NCBI GenBank assembly: GCA_947482665.1
Contig: CANKJK010000012.1
Coordinates: 65,114-129,113 of the forward strand
Length of the DNA: 64,000 bases
Reading direction: 5' to 3'
DNA from: Acidobacteriota bacterium
GTDB lineage: Bacteria > Acidobacteriota > Vicinamibacteria > Vicinamibacterales > UBA2999
In this document: in pieces, positions 36,207 through 44,085 of the stretch
How positions within the stretch are numbered: position 1 is the stretch's first letter
Layout: every line of letters begins with the position of its first letter
The notes under the pieces: generated by a model
The model's input: only the letters and a program-made list of their open reading frames with translations
The model's database searches: none
Told to the model about the DNA's origin: nothing
Translations under genes and position numbers: made by a program

Positions 36207-37016
36207 ATGACTCGACTCACTCCGCGTTTGGTCCGGACGGTTATCGGTATCGGGCTGTCGGTAGGCGTAGCGGCGGGCATCAGCGTGCTGGCGCAGTCCG
36301 CGCCATCCGCGCCCCGTCGTGCCGCCGCAGCGGCGCAGGTGCCGGATCTTCAGGGTATCTGGCAGGTGATGAACGCGGCCAACGTGAATCTGGCTGCGCA
36401 CTCCGCAGGGCCCGACGGGCCGGCGGGTCAGTCTGTGGTGGAAGGCGGCGTCATTCCGTATCAGGACTGGGCGGTCAAGAAGCAGCAAGAGAACCACGCG
36501 AACCGGGCCAAGCTGGATGGCGAGAACTCCTGCCACCACTCGGGCGTGCCGCGTGCGACGTATCTGCCGTTTCCGTTTCAGATCGTCCAGACCCCGGGCA
36601 TGGTTGCGCTCCTCTACGAGTACGCGCACATGACGCGGCGCATCTACACGGACGGTACCAAGCATCAGGAGGACGTCGAGTTCTACAACGGCGACTCCCG
36701 TGGGCACTACGAGGGCAACACGCTCGTGGTGGATGTGACCAACTTCAACGACCAGACCTGGTTTGATCGAGCGGGGAATTTCCATAGCGCTGACCTGAAG
36801 GTCGTGGAGCGGTTCACGCGGACCGACAAGGACCACATCAGCTACGAAGCCACGATCACTGACCCGAAGGTCTTTACGCGGCCGTGGAAAATCAAGATGC
36901 CGCTCTACCGCCGGGTCGAGCCGAACGCCCAGATCCTCGACTACCTCTGCTACACCTTCGAGGACCGCACCAAGGGAATGTCGGTGCCGCTCTTCCGGGA
37001 GAGCCCGCTCAAGTGA
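36207..37016 (+). CDS. Exported PDLxGxW-family protein, copy 1 of 3
   Basis: The ATG at 36207 gives a signal peptide (VIGIGLSVGVAAGISVLAQ). The 269-residue protein has one domain: VPDLQGIWQVMN, CHHSGVPRATYLPFPFQIVQTPG split over two motifs, GDSRGHYEGNTLVVDVTNFND, NFHSADLKVVERFTR and YEATITDPKVFTRPW. It is the single-domain equivalent of the tandem protein at the left edge. Family function is unassigned. Its stop overlaps the next GTG start. Confidence 0.78.
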   Translation: MTRLTPRLVRTVIGIGLSVGVAAGISVLAQSAPSAPRRAAAAAQVPDLQGIWQVMNAANVNLAAHSAGPDGPAGQSVVEGGVIPYQDWAVKKQQENHANRAKLDGENSCHHSGVPRATYLPFPFQIVQTPGMVALLYEYAHMTRRIYTDGTKHQEDVEFYNGDSRGHYEGNTLVVDVTNFNDQTWFDRAGNFHSADLKVVERFTRTDKDHISYEATITDPKVFTRPWKIKMPLYRRVEPNAQILDYLCYTFEDRTKGMSVPLFRESPLK

Positions 37017-37900
37017 CGGCCCGGAGCCGCACGCTCTGCGTTGCCGCTGCGCTCGCGGGCCTGGCGGCCCTGACCACACCGAGCCAGCGCGTGTCAGCGC
37101 AGACCGCGGCTCCTGGTCAGAAGGCTGGCGCGGCGAAGGCCGCGTCTACGGGCCCGTGGCAGCCTGCGAAACGCAAGGATGGCCAGCCCGATATCGAGGG
37201 GTATTACCAGGCGATCGGTGGTGGCGGCGGCGCCGGCACCAATATGGAGCCGATGGCGGGCATGATGGGCACCTCGGCCACCTCGCCGGGCATTGTCATC
37301 GACCCGCCGGACGGCAAGATCCCGTATCTGCCATGGGCCCGCGTCAGGCGCGACGAGGTCCAGCGTGGACACCTGACGCCGACCCAGGCCCAGGTGGATA
37401 CCCGCAATCGCGGATGGCCTGACGGCGTGCCCCGCATCAACTACTACTCGGTCAATCCGTTTCAGATCGTGCAGTCCGAGGGCGGTGTGCTGATCCTGTA
37501 CGAGGCGCAGCACGAGTTCCGCTTCATTCCACTCGACGGGCGTCCGCAACCAGACAGCGGCGTCACGATGTGGATGGGCAGCTCGCGCGGGCACTGGGAG
37601 GGCACGACGCTCGTCGTCGAGGTCACCAATATCAATGACCGTGTCCGCTTTTCCGTGTCGGGTGACTTTGCATCGGACGGGGTCAAGATCACCGAACGGT
37701 GGCAGTGGGTGGATCGCGACACGATCCAGCACTCCGCGACGTTTGAAGACCCCAAGGTGTACGCGCGCCCCTTCACCGTCGCCAAGACGATCAAGCGGCA
37801 ATTGCAGAAGGGCTTCGAAATCATGGAGTACGCCGGCGTCGAGGGTGAGAAGGACGCTCCCCTGATGGTGGATATTCCGGCGACCCTTCAGAAGAAGTAA
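37013..37900 (+). CDS. Exported PDLxGxW-family protein, copy 2 of 3
   Basis: The GTG at 37013 overlaps the preceding TGA (GTGA), implying coupled translation, and begins a signal peptide (AAALAGLAALTTPSQRVSAQ). The 295-residue product differs from copy 1 at the front, reading DGQPDIEGYYQAIGGGGGAG. It then shares NPFQIVQSEG, MWMGSSRGHWEGTTLVVEV, and TFEDPKVYARPF. It is clearly closest to the next gene, so the two arose by tandem duplication. Confidence 0.78.
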   Translation: MTARSRTLCVAAALAGLAALTTPSQRVSAQTAAPGQKAGAAKAASTGPWQPAKRKDGQPDIEGYYQAIGGGGGAGTNMEPMAGMMGTSATSPGIVIDPPDGKIPYLPWARVRRDEVQRGHLTPTQAQVDTRNRGWPDGVPRINYYSVNPFQIVQSEGGVLILYEAQHEFRFIPLDGRPQPDSGVTMWMGSSRGHWEGTTLVVEVTNINDRVRFSVSGDFASDGVKITERWQWVDRDTIQHSATFEDPKVYARPFTVAKTIKRQLQKGFEIMEYAGVEGEKDAPLMVDIPATLQKK

Positions 37901-37923
37901 GGCCAGAGGTCGGGAGAATCCCC

Positions 37924-38811
37924 GTGCGTATGATGAAGACCATCAGCACCTGTGCCGCCATTGCCGCAACGGCGGTGGCGGTGCTGTGGTTCAGCTCCGA
38001 ATCCCCATCGGCCCAGCAGCCGGCGACCCGCCCCGCGGCGGCAAAGCCGGCCCAGCCGGCCGGCCCGTGGCCACCCGCCACGCTGAAGGATGGGCAGCCC
38101 GACGTGTCCGGCTTCTATCAGTCGACCGCAGGTGGCGGCGGCGCCGGCACCAACATGGAGCCGATCGAAGGCGCCATGGGGCGTGCCGGCATTTCACCCG
38201 GTATCGTCGTGGATCCGCCCGACGGCATGATTCCCTATCTGCCGTGGGCTCGCGCCCGACGCAATGAAGTGCAGAAGGATCACCTGCGGCCAAACCAGGC
38301 GCAGGTGGATACCCGCAACCGCGGGTGGCCTGATGGCGTTCCACGCATCAATTACTACTTCGTGAACCCCTTCGAGATTCGGCAGACCAGTGGCGCGGTG
38401 CTGATCATGTACGAGACGCAGCACGAGTTCCGCTATATCCCCATTGATGGCCGGCCGCAGCCGGACAGCGGCGTCAAGATGTGGATGGGCAGCTCGCGAG
38501 GGCGCTGGGAGGGCACGACGCTGGTCGTCGAGGTCACCAACATCAATGACCGGGTCCGCTACACGGTCGCCGGAGACTTTGCGTCCGACGACGTGAAGAT
38601 CACCGAGCGCTGGCAGTGGACTGATGCCGACACGGTGAAATACTCGGCGACGTTCGAGGATCCCAAGGTCTACTCGCGACCGTTCACCATCGCCAAGGTG
38701 ATCAAGCGGCTGCACGAGAAGAACTTCGAAATCCTGGAATACGCCGGGGTCGAAGGTGAGAAAGACGCTCACTTGATGGTGGACATTCCCGCCACGCTCA
38801 ATAAGAAGTAG
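37924..38811 (+). CDS. Exported PDLxGxW-family protein, copy 3 of 3
   Basis: The GTG at 37924 has GGGAGA about seven bases upstream; an ATG two codons later is possible. The 295-residue product has a signal peptide and matches copy 2 along nearly its whole length (DGQPDVSGFYQ, IPYLPWARARRNEVQ, RNRGWPDGVPRINYY, MWMGSSRGRWEGTTLVVEV). It lies 23 bases after copy 2. The function is unknown. Confidence 0.78.
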   Translation: MRMMKTISTCAAIAATAVAVLWFSSESPSAQQPATRPAAAKPAQPAGPWPPATLKDGQPDVSGFYQSTAGGGGAGTNMEPIEGAMGRAGISPGIVVDPPDGMIPYLPWARARRNEVQKDHLRPNQAQVDTRNRGWPDGVPRINYYFVNPFEIRQTSGAVLIMYETQHEFRYIPIDGRPQPDSGVKMWMGSSRGRWEGTTLVVEVTNINDRVRYTVAGDFASDDVKITERWQWTDADTVKYSATFEDPKVYSRPFTIAKVIKRLHEKNFEILEYAGVEGEKDAHLMVDIPATLNKK

Positions 38812-38837
38812 CCGAGTACCACATGAGGAGTACGCCT

Positions 38838-40127
38838 GTGAATATCGTTGCCGCTGGTTCCGTTGTGAAGTCCGCCAAGGTCATCGTCCGTCGCGCGGGC
38901 GCCGGTCTTGCTGTTGTCGCGATGAGCGTCGCGTTGGCCACGGTCGTGGCGGCAGGCGGGCAGCAGCCCGCGAAGCCGGCCGCGCCGAAGGCGGCGGCTC
39001 CCGCCGCCAAGGCGGCTGCGGGTAAGCCGGCCGCGAAACCTGCCGGTGGAAAACTGGCCGATGGCACGAGCGGTCTCGTGACGGCCGGTGAGGGCTTCAA
39101 GAACGTCCAGGCGCTGAAGGACGTGCCGATGGACGACTTCCTCCCGCTCATGGGTCTGATGACGCACGCGGTGGGGGGCGACTGCGCGACGTGCCACCTG
39201 AATGCCGGCACGGAACTCGTGGCGTGGGAGGCCGACACTCCGAACAAGAAGAAGGCCCGCGAGATGGCGTTCATGGTCCTCGCGATCAACAAGCAGCACT
39301 TTGGCGGCCGGACGGTCGTGACGTGCTGGACCTGTCACCGCGGCCGGTCGACGCCGATCCAGACGCCGAACTTCGATCAAATCTACGGGGAGCTCGAATT
39401 CCTGCAGGAGGATCTCGTGATGGCGACGGCGCCGGGCCTCCCGCGTCCTGAGCCCATTGTCGATCGCTATCTGAAGGCGATCGGTGGCCTCGATAAGCTG
39501 AATGCCATCACCAGCCTCTCGGCGACGGGCACCAGCGTCGGCTTCCGCGGTTTCGGCGGCGGTGGCGAAGTGGAGCTCTTCGGCAAGTTCCCCGATCAGC
39601 GCAGCATGGTCATCCATTACAAGGAAGCCAAGGGACGTGACGCCACGGTGCGCAGCTTCGACGGCAAGATCGGCTGGACGAAGACGCCGCTGAACGTGCT
39701 CGGTGAACACCAGCTCCACGGCACGGAGCTCGACGGCGCCCGGTTCGACGCGCAGATGATGTTCCCGCAGCAGGTCAAGCAGATCCTGACGCGGCTGCGC
39801 ACCCTCGACCCGACCGAGATCAATGGCCGTGCGGTGGACGTGGTCCAGGGCAATGGCCCGCGCAACACGTTTGCGACGCTCTACTTCGACAAGGAAACAG
39901 GGCTGCTGACCCGTCTGGTTCGTTTCGGGCCGTCACTCATCGGCCGCCTGCCGACGCAGTTCGACTACTCGGACTACCGCGAGGTCAACGGCGTGAAGAT
40001 GGCGCACAAGATCGACTTCGTGTGGCTCGATGGCCGTGAGGCGCTCCTCCTCAAGGAGATCAAGGCCAACGTGCCCGTGAACCCGGCCTATTTCGGCCGG
40101 CCGACCGACGTCGAGAAGCTGAAGTAA
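38838..40127 (+). CDS. Exported two-haem cytochrome of photosynthetic-reaction-centre cytochrome c type
   Basis: The GTG at 38838 is chosen because GAGGAG is seven bases upstream; an ATG at 38823 contains that ribosome site and is less likely. After a signal segment and an Ala/Pro/Lys linker, the protein has FKNVQALKDVPMDDFLPLMG split by helix, then CATCH near residue 116, a KKAREMAFMVLAINK helix and CWTCHRG near 162. This matches half of the four-haem PufC-type domain. Such proteins occur in many non-phototrophs, and no photosystem genes are present. The C-terminal 230 residues resemble an outer-membrane lipoprotein-sorting-like beta domain. It is likely the electron-transfer member of the DUF6152/PDLxGxW operon. 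Confidence 0.8.
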   Translation: MNIVAAGSVVKSAKVIVRRAGAGLAVVAMSVALATVVAAGGQQPAKPAAPKAAAPAAKAAAGKPAAKPAGGKLADGTSGLVTAGEGFKNVQALKDVPMDDFLPLMGLMTHAVGGDCATCHLNAGTELVAWEADTPNKKKAREMAFMVLAINKQHFGGRTVVTCWTCHRGRSTPIQTPNFDQIYGELEFLQEDLVMATAPGLPRPEPIVDRYLKAIGGLDKLNAITSLSATGTSVGFRGFGGGGEVELFGKFPDQRSMVIHYKEAKGRDATVRSFDGKIGWTKTPLNVLGEHQLHGTELDGARFDAQMMFPQQVKQILTRLRTLDPTEINGRAVDVVQGNGPRNTFATLYFDKETGLLTRLVRFGPSLIGRLPTQFDYSDYREVNGVKMAHKIDFVWLDGREALLLKEIKANVPVNPAYFGRPTDVEKLK

Positions 40128-40136
40128 GACGCTCGT

Positions 40137-40154
40137 GGCCGGCGCCAGCCGGCC
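40137..40154. terminator. Short perfect hairpin after the reaction-centre-type cytochrome
   Basis: GGCCGGC at 40137-40143 pairs with GCCGGCC at 40148-40154 around GCCA. It lies nine bases after the stop and is followed only by CGTTTG. Confidence 0.4.
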
Positions 40155-40176
40155 CGTTTGTCGCGTCATGTCGCGG

Positions 40177-40207
40177 TCCGGCATCTCCCTTTTCGGGGGA
40201 TGCCGGA
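40177..40207 (+). terminator. 13-bp hairpin between the cytochrome operon and module C
   Basis: The bases at 40177-40189 (TCCGGCATCTCCC) pair with 40195-40207 (GGGGGATGCCGGA), with one T:G position and a TTTTC loop. It lies 50 bases before the module C start codon. It could be a terminator for the upstream operon or a leader structure for module C; the downstream run TTCCCCT is a poor T-tract. Confidence 0.5.
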
Positions 40208-40257
40208 TTCCCCTGTCCCCGCATACAATCACTGCCCAGTCTCAGTCAGGAGGGCAG

Positions 40258-42732
40258 ATGCGGGCTCGTCTCATACAGAAACATCGGGTTGCCGGGTTAT
40301 GCGCGGTTGCCGGGGCCGTGGCCCTCTCGGGCAGTCTCTTCGCCGCACCCAGGGTCCCTGCGCGCGCCAACCAGGCGGCTCCGGCCAAGGCCGCGGCTCC
40401 TGCCGCACCGGCCGTCCCCATCAAGGGGTTCGTCGACGCGTACTGCGTCACCTGTCACAGCCAGCGCATGAAGGCGGCGGGTCTCGTGCTCGAGAATCGC
40501 GACGTCGCGGCGATGGCGCAGGACGCCGAGATCTGGGAAAAGATCGCGACCAAGATGCACGCCGGCGCGATGCCGCCTCCTGGCAGCAAGCGTCCGGACG
40601 CTGCCACCTATCAGGCCTTCATTGATACCGTCGAGCAGTCGCTCGACAAGACGGCGTCCAGCAGTCCGAATCCGGGCCGCCCGCCGATTCACCGGCTGAA
40701 CCGTCTCGAGTACACCAACGCGATTCGCGATCTGCTGGCGCTGGAGGTTGACGGCAAGGCCATGCTGCCGGCCGACGACTCCGGGTACGGCTTCGACAAC
40801 ATTGCCGACGTGCTCTCCGTCTCGCCGGGCCTGCTGGAGCGGTATCTCCTGGCGGCCAACAAGATCAGCCGGCTCGCCGTCGGAGACCCTTCCATCGTGC
40901 CGGGCTCCACCGTGTATGACGTCTCGGACCGCACGATGGGTCAGGACGACCGCATGAACGAGGAGCTGCCGTTTGGCTCACGCGGCGGCGCGGCCATCCG
41001 CCACTACTTCCCGCTCGACGGCGAGTACAGCGTCAAGTTCTCCCTCCAGCGGTCGGACCTGGCGGCCACGAACATGATTCGCGGTCTGGACGTCGAGAAC
41101 CTCATCGATGTCCGTCTCGATCGGCAGCGCCTCAAGGTCGTCAAGATCGGCGGCGGGGGCGACAAGCCCACGTTCGGCGCCGTGGCGAACTACTACGCCG
41201 AGGAGTTCGCGCCGGATGAAAAGGCGGAATTCCGCTTCAAGGCCACGGCCGGCACACACACGGTTGCTGTGACGCTCAATCGCGACCTCTGGTACATGGA
41301 GGGCGTGGGTGTGAACCGCCTCTCCCTGACGAGCGATGCCTTCAACCAGGGCGTGACCTCGGGCACGGGCTCGGGGCGTATCGACATGACGATTCGGAAG
41401 GTGACGGTGGGAGGCCCGTTCGACGGCAAGGTGCCGGCGGACAGCCCCTCGCGCCGGCGCATCTACGTCTGCAAGTCGACGGGCGCGGCTGACGAAGACG
41501 CCTGCGCCACGCGCATCCTCTCCAATCTCGCTCGCCGTGCGTATCGCCGGCCGGTGAGCCTGCAGGAAACGAAGGACCTCATGGTCTTTTATCAGAAGGG
41601 CCGCACGGGCGCATCCTTCGATGTCGGCATCCAGACCGCGCTCGCACGCCTGCTGGTGGACCCGAAGTTCCTGTTCCGTCTGGAAGCCGACCCGGTCAGC
41701 GCGCCCAAGGGCGGTTCGTACCGCGTCAGCGACATCGACCTCGCGTCGCGCCTCTCGTTCTTCCTGTGGAGCAGCATCCCCGACGACGAACTGCTGCGCG
41801 TGGCCACGAACGGGACGCTTCGGCAGCCGGCCGTGCTCGAGCAGCAGGTCAAGCGCCTGCTTGCGGATCCGCGCTCCGGCGCGATGATCAGCAACTTCTT
41901 TGAGCAGTGGCTCTACCTCCGGAACATGGGGAGCGTGCGTCCGGACCCGGCCCGGTTCCCGACGTTCGACGACAACCTGCGCGTCGCCTTCCAGCAGGAA
42001 ACGCGCCTCTTCCTCGAGAGCCAGGTGCGCGAGGACCGACCGGTTACGGAACTGCTTACGGCCAACTACACGTTCCTCAATGAGCGGCTGGCGCGCCACT
42101 ACGGCGTGCCCAATATCGCAGGCAGCCACTTCCGCCGCGTCACTCTGACGGACGACAAGCGCGCGGGCCTTCTCGGCCAGGGCGCGATTCTGACGGTGAC
42201 GTCCTACAACGACCGCACGTCGGTCGTGCAGCGTGGGAAGTGGATCATGGACCACCTGCTGGGTGTCCCTCCGCCGCCCCCGCCGCCCAATGTGCCGCCG
42301 CTTGACGACACGAAGATCGAGGGCTCGCTCCGGCAGCGCATGGAGCTGCACCGGAAGAATCCGGTGTGCGCGACCTGCCACTCGCAGATCGATCCCCTGG
42401 GCTTCGCGCTCGAGAACTTCGATGCCGTGGGCCAGTTCCGTGCCCTCGACGGCGTGACGCCGGTCGACCCGTCGGGCAAGCTCGTGGACGGGACGGTCTT
42501 CGACGGGCCGTCGTCCTTCCGTAAGGCCCTCCTCACCAGGAGTGATGCGTTCCGGGGCACGCTGACCAAGAACCTGCTGACCTACGCCATGGGCCGTGGC
42601 GTGGAGTACTTCGACATGCCGGCTGTGCGGCAGGTCATGCGCGAATCACGAATGTCCGGAGACCGGTGGTCGGCCGTGGTGCTGGCCATCGTCAAGAGTC
42701 AGCCGTTTCAGATGAGGAGAGCGGAGTCATGA
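40258..42732 (+). CDS. Exported DUF1592-type multi-domain cytochrome c (module C)
   Basis: The ATG at 40258 has AGGAGG four bases upstream. The 824-residue product has a signal peptide (AGLCAVAGAVALSGSLFAA) and first haem site CVTCH near 62. It continues with DUF1587 (HRLNRLEYTNAIRDLLAL), DUF1595 (RILSNLARRAYRRPV), DUF1592 (LASRLSFFLWSSIPDDELLR), DUF1588 with haem site CATCH near 703 and a preceding PPPPPPP run, then DUF1585 ending PFQMRR. It is more like the module B copy than module A by eye. Its TGA overlaps the DUF1552 start. Confidence 0.88.
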   Translation: MRARLIQKHRVAGLCAVAGAVALSGSLFAAPRVPARANQAAPAKAAAPAAPAVPIKGFVDAYCVTCHSQRMKAAGLVLENRDVAAMAQDAEIWEKIATKMHAGAMPPPGSKRPDAATYQAFIDTVEQSLDKTASSSPNPGRPPIHRLNRLEYTNAIRDLLALEVDGKAMLPADDSGYGFDNIADVLSVSPGLLERYLLAANKISRLAVGDPSIVPGSTVYDVSDRTMGQDDRMNEELPFGSRGGAAIRHYFPLDGEYSVKFSLQRSDLAATNMIRGLDVENLIDVRLDRQRLKVVKIGGGGDKPTFGAVANYYAEEFAPDEKAEFRFKATAGTHTVAVTLNRDLWYMEGVGVNRLSLTSDAFNQGVTSGTGSGRIDMTIRKVTVGGPFDGKVPADSPSRRRIYVCKSTGAADEDACATRILSNLARRAYRRPVSLQETKDLMVFYQKGRTGASFDVGIQTALARLLVDPKFLFRLEADPVSAPKGGSYRVSDIDLASRLSFFLWSSIPDDELLRVATNGTLRQPAVLEQQVKRLLADPRSGAMISNFFEQWLYLRNMGSVRPDPARFPTFDDNLRVAFQQETRLFLESQVREDRPVTELLTANYTFLNERLARHYGVPNIAGSHFRRVTLTDDKRAGLLGQGAILTVTSYNDRTSVVQRGKWIMDHLLGVPPPPPPPNVPPLDDTKIEGSLRQRMELHRKNPVCATCHSQIDPLGFALENFDAVGQFRALDGVTPVDPSGKLVDGTVFDGPSSFRKALLTRSDAFRGTLTKNLLTYAMGRGVEYFDMPAVRQVMRESRMSGDRWSAVVLAIVKSQPFQMRRAES

Positions 42733-44060
42733 TCATCACCAAGCGTCACCTGCCCCGCCGCACGGTCCTGCGCGGTGTCGGCGCCACACTCGCCCTGCCG
42801 CTGCTGGACGCGATGGTGCCGGCCATGAGCGCCGCGCCCGTCCCGGTGAAGCGCTTCGGCGCGATGTATGTCGCAATGGGCATGAGCATGCCGACGTGGC
42901 TGCAGCCCGAAGGTCCGCTCCAGATGAACGCGATCCTCGCCTCGATTGAAAAGCACCGCGAGCACCTGGTGGTGCCGGTCGGTCTCGACAGCGAAGGCGC
43001 GGTCTCGGTGGGCGACAACGGCAACCACCCGCGCGCGCAGGCGGCCTGGCTGACCGGCGCCCACGCCAAGAAGACCGATGGTCCGGACATCCGGCTCGGC
43101 GTGTCGATGGATCAGATCATCGCGCGCAAGTACGAGAAGGACACCCAGATCGGCTCCGTCGAGCTGACGCTTGAGGCGACCGACATGGTCGGCAACTGCG
43201 CCTACGGGTTCAGCTGCGCCTACAACAACACGATCGCGTGGCGGACGGCGACGACGCCGCTGCCGATGGAGAACAACCCCAGGAACGTGTTCGAGCGCCT
43301 CTTCGGCGCCGCCGGGACCACCGACCCGAAGGTGCGCGGCCGGCAGCTCAAGATGGACGCGAGCATCCTGGACGCCGTGACCCAGCAGGTGGGCAACGTG
43401 AAGAAGGGCCTCGGGTCCCGCGACATGCTGAAGCTCACCGAATATCTCGATGCGGTCCGCGACGTCGAACGGCGCATTCAGAAAGCCGAGGATCAGGTGG
43501 ACCGCGAGATGCCGGTGGTTGCACAGCCCGTCGGCATTCCGGCGACCTTCGAGGAGCACGCCCGTCTGATGTTCGACCTGCAGACGCTGGCGTTCCAGAC
43601 GGATCTGACCCGCGTCTTCACCTTCGTGCTGGCGCGCGAGTCGAGCACGCGCTCCTATCCCGAGATCGGCGTGCCGGATTCGCACCACCCGCTCTCGCAT
43701 CACCAGAACATTCCGGAGAAGCTGGCGCGGCTGGCCAAGCTCAACGCCTTCCACCTGAAGCAGCTCGGCTACTTCATGGACAAGCTCCAGGCGACCAAGG
43801 ATGGCGACGGGACGCTGTTCGACTCGACGATGCTGCTCTACGGCTCTGGCATGAGTGATTCGAACATGCACTCGCCGAGAAACATTCCAAACCTGCTGGC
43901 CTCGGGCAAGAACTTCGGCATCAAGGGCAACCGCGCGCTGGCCTTCCCGGACCGCACCCCGATGGCGAACCTGCAGCTCACGCTGCTCGACAAGTTCGGC
44001 GTCGACGTCGAGAAGTTCGGGGACAGCGACGGCCGGCTGAAGCCGCTGGCCGGCGTCTAG
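42729..44060 (+). CDS. Twin-arginine-exported DUF1552 protein (module C)
   Basis: The ATG at 42729 is part of an ATGA overlap, with GAGGAG upstream inside the cytochrome gene. The N-terminus MIITKRHLPRRTVLRGVGAT is a twin-arginine signal. The 443-residue product has DUF1552 features: QAAWLTGAHAKKTDGPDIRL split in two, ERLFGAAG, RDVERRIQKAEDQ, VPDSHHPLSHHQN and LLYGSGMSDSNMHS. It pairs with the preceding cytochrome exactly as in module B. Confidence 0.87.
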   Translation: MIITKRHLPRRTVLRGVGATLALPLLDAMVPAMSAAPVPVKRFGAMYVAMGMSMPTWLQPEGPLQMNAILASIEKHREHLVVPVGLDSEGAVSVGDNGNHPRAQAAWLTGAHAKKTDGPDIRLGVSMDQIIARKYEKDTQIGSVELTLEATDMVGNCAYGFSCAYNNTIAWRTATTPLPMENNPRNVFERLFGAAGTTDPKVRGRQLKMDASILDAVTQQVGNVKKGLGSRDMLKLTEYLDAVRDVERRIQKAEDQVDREMPVVAQPVGIPATFEEHARLMFDLQTLAFQTDLTRVFTFVLARESSTRSYPEIGVPDSHHPLSHHQNIPEKLARLAKLNAFHLKQLGYFMDKLQATKDGDGTLFDSTMLLYGSGMSDSNMHSPRNIPNLLASGKNFGIKGNRALAFPDRTPMANLQLTLLDKFGVDVEKFGDSDGRLKPLAGV

Positions 44061-44085
44061 GACGACGGGACACAGGAGAATCACG

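Noticed and set aside
38838-40127. Evidence for phototrophy from the reaction-centre-type cytochrome
   Set aside because: The family is widespread in non-phototrophs, only two haem sites are present, and no reaction-centre or pigment genes are in the window.
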